A stretch of 38,502 nt of DNA from Candidatus Omnitrophota bacterium. Its GTDB lineage: Bacteria > Omnitrophota > Omnitrophia > Omnitrophales > Aquincolibacteriaceae. Positions 7,263 through 15,095 of this stretch are shown piece by piece; the stretch's first letter is position 1, and each line of letters starts with the position of its first letter. The stretch spans positions 1 through 38,502 of the forward strand of contig JACPXL010000038.1 in NCBI GenBank assembly GCA_016196555.1, written 5' to 3'. Position numbers and translations under genes: made by a program. The notes under the pieces are model-generated. The model did not search any database and was not told the origin of the DNA. It worked only from the letters and a program-made list of their open reading frames with translations.

Positions 7263-8100
7263 AGAGCATTTAGTCCGCGATCTTGGGCTTAAAAAAGCAA
7301 AGGCCTCTAAAGTCACGGGGATGGCCAGAAGCGGACATTATTACCAGTTCAAACTGAGGCATGAGGAGTCTGGAATCGTAAACAGGATGAAAGCGTTGAT
7401 CGAGCAGCAAAACACGATTGGGTGCGAGATGATGCATGAGGTCTTGATGCGTGAGGAGTTGCTCAAGAACCACAAAAGGACGGAGCGGATTTACAAGGAA
7501 CAGGGCTTTTCCCTGAAGATCCGTAAGCGGAAGCGCAGGATATCCCAAGTTCGTTTGGAGTTACCCAAAGCAACGAGACCCAATCAGCGGTGGTCAATGG
7601 ATTTTATGCATTGTTCGCTGTGGTCAAGCAGGAAGTTTCGATTACTTTGTCTGATTGGTCAATTCACGAAAGAGTGTCCTGTCATCGAGGTGGATTATTC
7701 TCTGCCTGGATTACGGGTCACGAGAGCCTTGGAGTGGCTTTTGATTACGCGACAAAGACCAGAAGCAATTACGGTGGATAACGGGCCGGAGTTCGCAGGA
7801 AAAGCGCTTGATCAGTGGGCGTACAAAAACAAAGTGAAACTAGATTTCATTCGGCCTGGCAAGCCGGTGGAAAATACTTATGTCGAATCTTTCAATGGCA
7901 AAGTACGGTATGAGTGCTTGAATCAACATTATTTCACAAGCTTAGAAGAAGCAAAAAGAACGATTGAAGCGTGGCGGGTTCGATACAATGAGTTCAGGCC
8001 GCACAAGACCTTAGGCGGCCTCACGCCTCAATCTTTCGCAGCAAAATTTCAGGATCAAAACAACAAACACACCCTGGAAAATTCTACCTTTTCACTGTAG
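7228..8100 (+). CDS. IS3-family transposase OrfB (DDE integrase core, expressed by -1 frameshift)
   Basis: Catalytic part of the OrfAB transposase. No good start codon opens this frame upstream of the family N-terminus; translation continues from OrfA through the GGGAAAC site, giving LLKPKRRRKAAEHLVRDLGL and so on. The ATG at 7321 used in the track would lose this segment. The rve integrase core shows all three acidic positions: WSMDFMHC (D), ITVDNGPEF (D) and NTYVESFNGKVRYECLN (E), then the typical end YNEFRPHKTLGGLTPQSFA. The stop codon lies inside the right terminal repeat. No internal stop or gap is seen, so the enzyme should be functional. Confidence 0.9.
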   Translation, partial: KLLKPKRRRKAAEHLVRDLGLKKAKASKVTGMARSGHYYQFKLRHEESGIVNRMKALIEQQNTIGCEMMHEVLMREELLKNHKRTERIYKEQGFSLKIRKRKRRISQVRLELPKATRPNQRWSMDFMHCSLWSSRKFRLLCLIGQFTKECPVIEVDYSLPGLRVTRALEWLLITRQRPEAITVDNGPEFAGKALDQWAYKNKVKLDFIRPGKPVENTYVESFNGKVRYECLNQHYFTSLEEAKRTIEAWRVRYNEFRPHKTLGGLTPQSFAAKFQDQNNKHTLENSTFSL

Positions 8101-8119
8101 GACAAATGGGGGGAGCGCC
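8094..8119 (+). repeat. IS terminal inverted repeat, right
   Basis: ACTGTAGGA, spacer, GGGGGGAGCGCC. It is the inverse of the left end and is followed by target-duplication copy GATG. It includes the stop codon of OrfB. Confidence 0.88.
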
Positions 8120-8145
8120 GATGCACACAATATTAAGAGGGGAAA

Positions 8146-8454
8146 ATAGGACAAAATAAGAAGCTGGAGCCGGTTCACCCCGGCGAAGTTCTGGATCAGG
8201 AATTTCTTGCACCATTGGAAATTAACCAGTACCGCTTAGCCAAGCGTATTCATGTGCCTGCGCGCAGAATCAATGAAATTGTGCAGGGGAAACGGGCTGT
8301 TTCCGCCGATACGGCGTTAAGATTGAGCAAATATTTTGGAACTTCCGCCAAATTCTGGCTGAATCTTCAAGCGCAGTATGATCTTGATATCCAGGAAGAA
8401 AAAATAATCTCTAAGCTCGAATCGGCTATTAAACCATTCAAACATGCGGCTTAA
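8146..8454 (+). CDS. HigA-type antitoxin (XRE HTH), start lost or non-canonical, toxin absent
   Basis: Antitoxin/VapI-like XRE regulator of about 100 aa. The track begins at the TTG at 8215, but family sequence extends upstream in frame: KLEPVHPGEVLDQEFLAPLEINQYRLAKR, then RRINEIVQGKRAVSADTALRLSKYFGTSAKFWLNLQAQYDL, which is unmistakable. No ATG, GTG or TTG lies between the in-frame stop at 8134 and residue KL. ATA at 8146 after GAGGGG is the only start-like codon I can offer, hence the provisional coordinate. HigA normally follows a HigB RelE-fold toxin; none is present, and the IS lies where it would be. It may be inactive or unexpressed. Confidence 0.7.
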   Translation: MGQNKKLEPVHPGEVLDQEFLAPLEINQYRLAKRIHVPARRINEIVQGKRAVSADTALRLSKYFGTSAKFWLNLQAQYDLDIQEEKIISKLESAIKPFKHAA

Positions 8455-8548
8455 TTATGCGGGAATTTAAGTGGCAAAATAAGCGGCAGAAATTCTCTGA
8501 ACGCGCGTAACTTATTATTTCTATTAAGATTATAAAAAATCTACTCAA

Positions 8549-8574
8549 GATTCCCGTATCCCGCTTCGATCTTA
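8549..8574 (+). repeat. 26-bp direct repeat, right copy (possible attR)
   Basis: Identical to 3203-3228 (3' end of tRNA-Gly plus 9 bp), but without any tRNA body before it: the bases just upstream are AAATCTACTCAA. It lies between the antitoxin and the promoter of the next gene. The rest of 8455-8629 shows no gene. Confidence 0.85.
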
Positions 8575-8581
8575 CTTATGG

Positions 8582-8610
8582 CTGAAAAATTTTATTAACA
8601 GATTTATAGT
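8582..8610 (+). promoter_or_regulatory. Candidate sigma-70 promoter for the SAM adenosyltransferase-NUDIX pair
   Basis: CTGAAA, 17-base spacer, TATAGT, giving a start near 8617. An AGGAG (8618-8622) and the GTG at 8630 follow. It lies just outside the right direct repeat, so the downstream genes have their own promoter independent of the island. Confidence 0.4.
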
Positions 8611-8629
8611 TGCAAATAGGAGCGTCCCC

Positions 8630-9415
8630 GTGAACGGCCCCATTGCTCTTCTCACCGATTTTGGTTTAAAAGACCACTATGCCGGAACTCTCAAAGCAGT
8701 TATTGCGACAATCAATCCCAAGGCTGTAGTGATTGATCTTTCCCATGAAATTGGTCCGCAAAATATTCGCCAAGCCGCTTTTTTACTGAAAATCGCCTAT
8801 TCAGCTTTCCCTAGGGGTTCTATTTTTGTCTGCGTGGTGGATCCCGGAGTCGGAACGTCACGGACTATTTTATGTGTCCGCACGGCCCATTATTATTTTC
8901 TAGCCCCTGACAATGGATTATTGAGTCCTGTTTTGAGCGTCGAGAAACCTATCGAAATCCGGCAGGTACAAAACCGCAAATATTTTTTTAAGCAGCCCTC
9001 ATCTTCGACTTTTCACGGGCGTGATATTTTTTCGGCCGTGGCCGCTCATTTAGCGCGGCAAAAATCTGTTTTTTTAAAACTTGGGGGTCCGGTGCGGCGA
9101 ATTCGTTCTTTAGATATTCCTGAAGTCAAAAAATCAAAATCGGCGGTCCAAGGTGAAATTCTCTACTTTGACTATTTTGGCAATGCGATGACGAATATTG
9201 AAAAACAATCCGCCAGTCAGGATTTTTGGCAAAAAGCCGTTCTTTCTGTGAAGGGTAAAAAATTGGGAACGCTGCAAAAGACCTATGGGAGTTCTCCGAA
9301 GCGCTTGGTAGGAATTTTTAGCAGTTCAAATTATCTTGAAATCGCCTTTCCTAACGGTTCGGCCCGCCAAAAAGGCAAACTTACAATTGGAGACCAAGTC
9401 ATTGCGAAAGTCTGA
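8630..9415 (+). CDS. SAM hydroxide adenosyltransferase (DUF62 / SAM_HAT family)
   Basis: Protein of 261 aa of the family that splits S-adenosylmethionine to adenosine and methionine using a water-derived hydroxide; homologues include the fluorinase and chlorinase. Family blocks are IALLTDFGLKDHYAGTLKAVI (N-terminal Asp), VIDLSHEIGPQNIRQAAFLL, VCVVDPGVGT, FLAPDNGLLSP, FHGRDIFSAVAAHLA and a C-terminal domain with YFDYFGNAMTNI. The start is GTG with AGGAG 7 bases upstream. It overlaps the NUDIX gene by 14 bp if that starts at TTG 9402. The physiological role of this family is poorly understood. Confidence 0.87.
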   Translation: MNGPIALLTDFGLKDHYAGTLKAVIATINPKAVVIDLSHEIGPQNIRQAAFLLKIAYSAFPRGSIFVCVVDPGVGTSRTILCVRTAHYYFLAPDNGLLSPVLSVEKPIEIRQVQNRKYFFKQPSSSTFHGRDIFSAVAAHLARQKSVFLKLGGPVRRIRSLDIPEVKKSKSAVQGEILYFDYFGNAMTNIEKQSASQDFWQKAVLSVKGKKLGTLQKTYGSSPKRLVGIFSSSNYLEIAFPNGSARQKGKLTIGDQVIAKV

Positions 9416-9962
9416 CTCTAAACATTACAAAGTAAAAACGCGGAAAGTTATTTTTTCAAAAGGGCCGGTTCATTTGGTTGATTGTGATGTCCGCATGAAA
9501 AACGGCAAGATTTTATCCCGTCAAGTTCTTGAACATCCGGGTTCTGTGGTCATTATTCCGAAAGCGGCGCGCGACCAATATTTTTTGGTCCGGCAATTTC
9601 GCTTTGCCGTCCGTGATTGGTTATGGGAATTCCCAGCGGGAGGAATCGATGAGGGGGAATCTCTGGAAGATGGCGCTATGCGGGAATTGATGGAAGAGAT
9701 TGGTTTCCGGCCTCGGCAATTGACCAAATTATTCGATTTTTTCCCCACCCCGGGGATTTCCGGAGAGCGGATGCATCTTTATCTGGCTGAGGATTTGGTC
9801 CCGCAATATGCTCAAGGCGATGAGGACGAGGAAATTGAAGTGCGGAAATTCTCTTCTCGTGAAATCGAGGCCATGATCCGCCGCAGGAAAATCATCGATG
9901 CAAAAACCATCGCAGGCTTTCTTTATCTGCAATACCTTCACAAGAAATCAAAAAAAAATTAA
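9402..9962 (+). CDS. NUDIX hydrolase, ADP-ribose pyrophosphatase-like
   Basis: About 186 aa. A perfect Nudix box is present: GGIDEGESLEDGAMRELMEEIGF (G-x5-E-x7-REUxEExGU), preceded by the VRQFRFAVRDWLWEFPAG segment typical of ADP-ribose pyrophosphatases, which hydrolyse ADP-ribose to AMP and ribose 5-phosphate. The track start (9336) lies in the preceding gene and out of family register. TTG at 9402, with GGAG nine bases upstream, gives the usual N-terminal length. Substrate preference cannot be settled by eye. It ends 45 bp before tRNA-Thr; a weak CCCG-GTTAT-CGGG hairpin follows the stop. Confidence 0.85.
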   Translation: MRKSDSKHYKVKTRKVIFSKGPVHLVDCDVRMKNGKILSRQVLEHPGSVVIIPKAARDQYFLVRQFRFAVRDWLWEFPAGGIDEGESLEDGAMRELMEEIGFRPRQLTKLFDFFPTPGISGERMHLYLAEDLVPQYAQGDEDEEIEVRKFSSREIEAMIRRRKIIDAKTIAGFLYLQYLHKKSKKN

Positions 9963-9987
9963 ACTTAATCCCGGTTATCGGGTTTGG

Positions 9988-9993
9988 TATAAT
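9988..9993 (+). promoter_or_regulatory. -10 box of tRNA-Thr promoter
   Basis: A perfect TATAAT at a distance that would start transcription a few bases before the tRNA at 10008. The best -35 candidate at 17-base spacing, TTAATC (9965-9970), is weak and overlaps the weak terminator-like hairpin after the NUDIX gene. Confidence 0.6.
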
Positions 9994-10007
9994 CACGGCT
10001 TCTTCGG

Positions 10008-10083
<76 letters not shown>

Positions 10084-10085
10084 TT

Positions 10086-11531
10086 TTATTTTCGGCGGCG
10101 CAGATGCGAGGGGAGGATTTTTAGAAGGTCCCGGTATTTAGCGACAGTGCGGCGTGCAATCAAAATTCCATCCTGCTTCAAAATCTCCACAATTTTTTCA
10201 TCGCTATAAGGCCGGCTCGAAGGTTCCTGGCTAACCAGGGCACGGATTTTTTCCATGATGCTTTTTTGAGATTCCGATTCTCCAAAAAGAGTTTCTAATT
10301 TGGTCGAAAAGAAACTTTTATAAGGAATCGTACCCTGAGGAGTGGATATGTATTTGCCCTGAATCGCCCGGCTTACGGTCGATTCGTGAATGCCGAGAGT
10401 TTCGGCAATATCCTTTAAGCGCAGGGGATGCAGATGAGAGAATCCCTTAGCAAAAAATTCCGGCTGGACATTGACAATGGCCTCGGTGATGGCGCGGATG
10501 GTGGATTGGCGCTGTCCGAGGGACTTAATGAAATTAATCGCATTTTGTAATTTTTCTCTCAGAAAAAGCCGGGTCTTCTCATCCAGTCCTTTTTGCTGCA
10601 GCAGCCTGCGATAATAAGAATTAATTCTAAGCTCCGGAATTGTTTCATCATGAATTTCAATTTTATACACATTGTCATCATCTTCTTCGTTAAAGGATAC
10701 GGTAGCATCCGGTTTTACCGCGATCGGCTCTTCCACATAAAATGTCCGTCCGGGTTTTGGCTCCAAATGCATAATGATTTGAGATGCTTTTTTGACTGTT
10801 TCAGCATCAACCGATAGGATTTTTGCAAGTTCCTGCCAATTTCTTTTTTCAAAGAGAGGAAGATAATCCGTGACAATGCGTTGAGCGACGACGGCTTCCG
10901 GGCCTTTGCGTTTTAACTGAAGGAGTAATGCTTCCTGAAGGTTTCGGGCGCCAATTCCCGGAGGATCCAGCTCTTGAATGAGTTCTAAGGTTTTTAGAAC
11001 TTCGGAAGGTGAAGTATTGACAGCAGTTGCAATTTCTTCAACCGTACACCTTAGGTAGCCCTCCTCATCGATGTTGCCGATCAATTCCGTTGCAATTTTC
11101 TTTTGGGCCTCGGTTAAATCTAAAAAGCCGACTTGCCACTCCAAAAAATCACTCAAACCTTCTGGTTTTGTGATCAGGCTTTCCTGAAAGTCTTTATGCT
11201 TTTTTAACTCCGCCGGGTCCCCTTGAGAGATGTCCTGATATTGGATCTCTTGGAAATTATCTGCCAGAAGGTCTAAATGATCAAAAGACTCTCCAACCTG
11301 TAATTCTTCGGGATTTTTTTCTATCTCGGCTGGGGTTGCTTCAACCGATTCTTGATTTTCCGCATCCGTAGAAGCGCCGGCAGTTTCTTCCAGCATGGGG
11401 TTTTCGGACAATTCGGTTTCAATGGCTTGATGTAATTCCGCAAGGGGAAGCTGAAGTAGCTTTAAGTACTGCCGTATCTGGGGGGAAAGCGCTAATTTGT
11501 GAGTTTGGACTTGCCGGAGGTGCTGATCCAT
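10086..11531 (-). CDS. rpoN: RNA polymerase sigma-54 factor
   Basis: Alternative sigma factor of 481 aa that directs polymerase to -24/-12 promoters and needs AAA+ activators. The N-terminal Gln/Leu-rich activator-interacting region reads LSPQIRQYLKLLQLPLAELHQAIETELSENPMLE (about 16-49). An acidic stretch follows (about 50-115), then the core-binding region, the HTH in IAETLGIHESTVSRAIQGKYI, and the diagnostic RpoN box ARRTVAKYR near the C-terminus. It is transcribed toward tRNA-Thr and away from accD. The ATG has no evident Shine-Dalgarno sequence. No sigma-54 activator or -24/-12 promoter was recognised in the window. Confidence 0.95.
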   Translation of the reverse strand: MDQHLRQVQTHKLALSPQIRQYLKLLQLPLAELHQAIETELSENPMLEETAGASTDAENQESVEATPAEIEKNPEELQVGESFDHLDLLADNFQEIQYQDISQGDPAELKKHKDFQESLITKPEGLSDFLEWQVGFLDLTEAQKKIATELIGNIDEEGYLRCTVEEIATAVNTSPSEVLKTLELIQELDPPGIGARNLQEALLLQLKRKGPEAVVAQRIVTDYLPLFEKRNWQELAKILSVDAETVKKASQIIMHLEPKPGRTFYVEEPIAVKPDATVSFNEEDDDNVYKIEIHDETIPELRINSYYRRLLQQKGLDEKTRLFLREKLQNAINFIKSLGQRQSTIRAITEAIVNVQPEFFAKGFSHLHPLRLKDIAETLGIHESTVSRAIQGKYISTPQGTIPYKSFFSTKLETLFGESESQKSIMEKIRALVSQEPSSRPYSDEKIVEILKQDGILIARRTVAKYRDLLKILPSHLRRRK

Positions 11532-11537
11532 GGAAAA

Positions 11538-11566
11538 ACAATAGCACGAACGTAAATTGTTGTAAA
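11538..11566 (-). promoter_or_regulatory. Candidate rpoN promoter, possibly leaderless
   Basis: Reading the minus strand: TTTACA, 17 bases, TATTGT. The predicted start falls at or next to the rpoN ATG (complement 11529-11531). With no Shine-Dalgarno sequence visible, a leaderless mRNA is possible. The hexamers are only partly consensus. Confidence 0.3.
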
Positions 11567-11595
11567 GCTAGCTTATTCCAGAACTTATAAAGAGA

Positions 11596-11623
11596 TTGAC
11601 AGAAAATGATTAATTCCTATAAT
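11596..11623 (+). promoter_or_regulatory. Strong sigma-70 promoter upstream of accD
   Basis: TTGACA, 16-base spacer, TATAAT: both hexamers are perfect. It lies 70 bp before accD in the divergent rpoN-accD gap and is the best candidate for driving the long co-directional run that follows. Confidence 0.85.
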
Positions 11624-11695
11624 CAAACGAATTATGTCACAGCCAAGTTTTGAACGCCTAATGCATTCATATCATAAGGTCAATTAAGGGGTTCC

Positions 11696-12529
11696 ATGAG
11701 CGTTGCGGCCGAACCCATTACCAGCGGATTGAAGAAAAAGAGTGTCCCCGCTGGGCTTTGGACAAAATGTCCCGGTTGTGAACATGTTATTTTTAATAAA
11801 GCCCTCCGCGATAATTTCTCCGTCTGTCAAAAATGCAATTATCATTTCATCGTTGGAGCCCAAGAGCGTATTCAGCAGCTGCTGGTTCCAAAAAGTTTCA
11901 AGGAAATTAACGCCGATTTGACCAGTCAGGATCCGCTTCATTTTGAGGCGGTCAAATCCTATTTAGAAAAACTCAAACAGGACCAAAAGAAAACCGGGCT
12001 TAAAGACGCTTGCCTTACCGGAGAAGGGACTCTCGGTACACGGCAGGTTGCCTTTGGAGTCACGGATTCACGTTTTATTATGGGTTCGATGGGTTCTGTG
12101 GTCGGCGAGAAAATAACGCGCTTAGTCGAATACGCCCTTGATAAAAAACTCCCGCTGGTCATTATTTCGGGATCCGGAGGCGGTGCGCGCATGTATGAAG
12201 GTGCTTTGAGCCTTATGCAAATGGCGAAAACATCAGCTGCGCTTACCCGTTACAATAAATCCCATTATCCTTACATTTCAGTTTTAACCAATCCCACGAT
12301 GGGAGGTGTCATGGCGAGTTTTTCCTCTCTGGGTGATGTGATTATTGCGGAGCCGCGCGCTTTGATCGGATTTGCTGGTCCGCGTGTCATCGAACAAACC
12401 ATACGGCAAAAACTTCCGCCCAATTTTCAAACTTCAGAATTTCTTCTGGATCACGGCATGATCGACCTGGTCGTGGACCGCCGCGAATTAATCAATACCA
12501 TTAGCCTTCTTATCGATTATTTTGATTAA
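11696..12529 (+). CDS. accD: Acetyl-CoA carboxylase carboxyltransferase subunit beta
   Basis: Beta subunit of 277 aa of the carboxyltransferase making malonyl-CoA for fatty acids, cytoplasmic and partnered with AccA. The N-terminal zinc ribbon CPGC...CQKC (about residues 25-47) is followed by the crotonase-fold domain: FGVTDSRFIMGSMGSVVGEKI, ISGSGGGARMYEGALSLMQMAKTSAAL, TNPTMGGVMASFSSLGDV and GFAGPRVIEQTI. AAGGGG precedes the ATG. The gene starts an apparent long operon; the next gene is 11 bp away. accA is not in the window. Confidence 0.95.
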   Translation: MSVAAEPITSGLKKKSVPAGLWTKCPGCEHVIFNKALRDNFSVCQKCNYHFIVGAQERIQQLLVPKSFKEINADLTSQDPLHFEAVKSYLEKLKQDQKKTGLKDACLTGEGTLGTRQVAFGVTDSRFIMGSMGSVVGEKITRLVEYALDKKLPLVIISGSGGGARMYEGALSLMQMAKTSAALTRYNKSHYPYISVLTNPTMGGVMASFSSLGDVIIAEPRALIGFAGPRVIEQTIRQKLPPNFQTSEFLLDHGMIDLVVDRRELINTISLLIDYFD

Positions 12530-12540
12530 AGGAAAATAAT

Positions 12541-13644
12541 ATGGCGACAGTCACTTTAAAAGATGTTTCCAAAGTTTATCCGGGCGGAATCGAAGCCGTC
12601 AAAAGCGTCAGTCTGAATGTAGAAGACAAAGAATTTGTTGTGCTTGTAGGACCTTCAGGCTGCGGCAAATCCACGACGCTGCGCATGGTGGCGGGTCTTG
12701 AAGATGCGAGCGGTGGAGAAATTATGATCGACAAGCGCATTGTCAATGACGTTCCTGCTAAAAACCGTGACATTGCCATGGTTTTTCAAAACTATGCTTT
12801 GTATCCGCATATGACCGTTTATGAGAATCTTGCTTTTGGTCTTAAATTAAGGCGTTATCCAACCAAAGAAATCGAACGCCGGGTCCAAGAAGCCGCGGAA
12901 ATTCTCGGATTGGGAGTTATGCTGAAGCGTAAACCCAAAGAGCTTTCCGGTGGAGAGCGGCAAAGAGTTGCGGTGGGGCGCGCGATTGTGCGCAAGCCCA
13001 AAGTATTTCTCTTTGACGAGCCTTTGAGCAATTTGGATGCAAAACTCCGTGTTCAAATGCGCATGGAACTTCAGAAAATTCACAATCGCCTGCAGTGCAC
13101 CATGATTTATGTGACTCATGATCAAGTGGAAGCCTTAACACTCGGGGACCGAATTGTGGTGATGAAGGACGGAACGATTCAGCAAGTTGCGGACCCTGTT
13201 TCTCTTTATGAAAATCCGACCAATCAGTTTGTGGCGGGATTCATCGGCTCGCCGCCGATGAATTTTATTAAAGGGAAAATCATTGCCCAAAATGGGGATT
13301 ATCTTTTCTACGATCGTGGAATCAAGCTGCGCATTCTTCCCCAAAATTATGCCAAAATCGCGCCCTTCCGTGATCAAGACGTTGTTTTTGGAATACGTCC
13401 GGAAGATATTTACGACAAAATTTTTGCTCAAGATGCCCGGCCGGAATTTACTACTACGGCGACGGTTGAAGTCGTCGAGCCGATGGGTTCCGAAATTTAT
13501 CTCTACCTCAATGCCGGAAACAATAATTTCGTCGCCCGTGTATCCAATCAGGATACGGCGACAGTCAATCAGGACCTTCAGGTTGTTTTTGACATGAGCA
13601 AAGCCCACTTTTTTTCTCCTAAGACGCAGCTCGCCATCTTCTAA
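12541..13644 (+). CDS. ABC transporter ATP-binding protein, MalK/UgpC/MsmK type (orphan)
   Basis: ATPase of 367 aa of a carbohydrate-uptake (CUT1) ABC importer. Walker A GPSGCGKST, Q-loop VFQNYALYPHM, signature LSGGERQRVAVGRAIV, Walker B VFLFDEPLSNLDA and H-loop THDQVEA are all intact. A C-terminal TOBE-type regulatory domain follows (about 240-367: GSPPMNFIKGKI, FGIRPEDIY). No permease or substrate-binding gene is adjacent, so it may energise several transporters, as MsmK does in some bacteria. AAAGGAAAAT stands before the ATG. Confidence 0.9.
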   Translation: MATVTLKDVSKVYPGGIEAVKSVSLNVEDKEFVVLVGPSGCGKSTTLRMVAGLEDASGGEIMIDKRIVNDVPAKNRDIAMVFQNYALYPHMTVYENLAFGLKLRRYPTKEIERRVQEAAEILGLGVMLKRKPKELSGGERQRVAVGRAIVRKPKVFLFDEPLSNLDAKLRVQMRMELQKIHNRLQCTMIYVTHDQVEALTLGDRIVVMKDGTIQQVADPVSLYENPTNQFVAGFIGSPPMNFIKGKIIAQNGDYLFYDRGIKLRILPQNYAKIAPFRDQDVVFGIRPEDIYDKIFAQDARPEFTTTATVEVVEPMGSEIYLYLNAGNNNFVARVSNQDTATVNQDLQVVFDMSKAHFFSPKTQLAIF

Positions 13645-13649
13645 TCCGC

Positions 13650-15095
13650 ATGGGTTCTGCAACCCAGAAACAGATTAGCATTGCGGCAACGGTCCTTATC
13701 ACCTTCGTTTTAACCTACCAGATTATTTATTCTTTATCGTTTTTAAAAACCACGACATGGCCTGAAATTTATTTGAGCCGAATCGCCATTTGTTTGGTTG
13801 GATTTTTCTTTTCAATCTTAGGGGCGTGGATGGCTTTCCGATTGCCGGGCGGAATTGTGGCCGCTCTTTTTGCGTCTCTGATGGTTTTTTTTGTGGGATG
13901 GATTGCCCGTTCTTCCGTTTATGTTTGGTGTCTGGCCGGATATGCTGCGCTCTGCGTGCTCCTTTTTCGAATCGATCAGTTTTATCAAAATCTTGTCGCA
14001 GTGACGGTGGTTGACCGTGAGAAGGACCAGAATGAAAAAAATGACTTAGAGATTTCTTATAAAATCAAAGGCGAAGGCATTAGCATTTTTTTCGAGAAAT
14101 ATTCGACTTATTATAATCTCCGCAAATTGGCCGAAGAACTTTCCACCACACTTTCCGTTTCCCAATTAGCTCAAATCGTGGTCAGCCGGACTACGGATTT
14201 TATCCGCAAAGGGGACATTGTCCTTTTGACGCTTGCGGATCCGGGAGGGAAAAATTTACCGGTCATTGCATCAAAAGAAATTCATGACGGGCATCCGGCA
14301 CCGGGACTTGAAGGAGATTTCTTCGATCTTTGGTCTGTAAAAAATCGTAAGCGACTGATCGTGGTTGATGCCCATGAAGATTTCCGGTTTGATATCAGCT
14401 TGGCAGTGCGCCAGGTTGGACCGAGGAGTTTGGTCATTGCCCCGCTTCTTCATGAGGGCCATGTCATAGGGACCCTCAGAATTCATTCGGCTCAGGACCA
14501 TGCATTTACCAATGATGATTTGCGTGTTCTGGATACGATCGCCGTTCTTGCATCTTCGGCCCTTTCCAACGCACTTCTCTATGAACAGACTAAAGAATTG
14601 GCCATCCGGGATTCATTGACAGGACTTTTTGTGCAGCGTTACTTTTATGAACGGCTTCGGGAAGAGCATCGCCGTTACCTTTTAAACCAAAGACAGCTTT
14701 CACTTCTGATGTGTGATCTGGATGATTTTAAGGATTGTAATGATAAATTTGGTCACGCGGTAGGAGATATGGTGCTGGTCCGTTTTGCGGAAGCGGTGCG
14801 TGCAATTCCCGAACAGTCCATGGTCGTCGCGCGTTATGGAGGCGAAGAGTTTGCCATTCTACTGCCTGAAACAAGCAAAGAGGAGGCCCTGAAAATTGCG
14901 GAACAATTGCGTAAAACGGTTGAAACTTCACCGCTTAATGTACGGCGTGAAAAAATAGTCGTGACGGTATCCATCGGAGTCGCCAATATTCCAGGGGATA
15001 CGCTTGATGCGGATGACCTTGTAAAAAAAGCAGATCAGGCGCTTTACGCTGCTAAGCGTGCAGGAAAGAACCGGGTATGCTCAAACAAATCTTAA
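13650..15095 (+). CDS. Membrane GAF-GGDEF diguanylate cyclase
   Basis: 481 aa. An N-terminal membrane region has about three or four hydrophobic helices (residues 10-105, e.g. VLITFVLTYQIIYSLSFL and IAICLVGFFFSILGAWM). A GAF-like sensory domain follows (about 160-310, starting KLAEELSTTLSVSQLAQIVVSR). The C-terminal GGDEF domain contains the active motif ARYGGEEF (about 398), implying synthesis of cyclic di-GMP from GTP. The RxxD inhibitory site expected five residues before the motif reads EQSM, so product inhibition is probably absent. It begins 5 bp after the ABC gene and overlaps the next GGDEF gene by 19 bp. Confidence 0.88.
   Translation: MGSATQKQISIAATVLITFVLTYQIIYSLSFLKTTTWPEIYLSRIAICLVGFFFSILGAWMAFRLPGGIVAALFASLMVFFVGWIARSSVYVWCLAGYAALCVLLFRIDQFYQNLVAVTVVDREKDQNEKNDLEISYKIKGEGISIFFEKYSTYYNLRKLAEELSTTLSVSQLAQIVVSRTTDFIRKGDIVLLTLADPGGKNLPVIASKEIHDGHPAPGLEGDFFDLWSVKNRKRLIVVDAHEDFRFDISLAVRQVGPRSLVIAPLLHEGHVIGTLRIHSAQDHAFTNDDLRVLDTIAVLASSALSNALLYEQTKELAIRDSLTGLFVQRYFYERLREEHRRYLLNQRQLSLLMCDLDDFKDCNDKFGHAVGDMVLVRFAEAVRAIPEQSMVVARYGGEEFAILLPETSKEEALKIAEQLRKTVETSPLNVRREKIVVTVSIGVANIPGDTLDADDLVKKADQALYAAKRAGKNRVCSNKS

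Larger units (their letters stand above)
6893..8119 (+). mobile_element. Complete IS3-family insertion sequence, 1227 bp
   Basis: The left end GGCGCTCCCCCC (6893-6904) is the exact inverse of the right end GGGGGGAGCGCC (8108-8119). The inner parts, TCCTACAGT (6911-6919) and ACTGTAGGA (8094-8102), also match, giving imperfect terminal inverted repeats of 26-27 bp. GATG flanks both sides (6889-6892 and 8120-8123), a 4-bp target duplication within the range known for IS3 elements. It encodes OrfA and a frameshifted OrfB, both intact, so it appears recent and potentially active. It sits between the YbaK-type gene and the antitoxin. Confidence 0.9.
3219..8574. mobile_element. Putative genomic island at tRNA-Gly, bounded by 26-bp direct repeats
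   Basis: The block between the two tRNA-Gly 3'-end copies holds korA, korB, a YbaK-type gene, an IS3-family element and an orphan antitoxin. The kor genes are clearly richer in G+C than the flanks (for example 38 of 60 bases in 3481-3540, against 17 of 60 in 2401-2460; single lines picked by eye, not averages). No integrase, excisionase or relaxase is present, so if mobile it is a decayed or non-autonomous remnant. Alternatively, local recombination could have copied the tRNA end. The bounds are inferred from the repeats. Confidence 0.5.
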
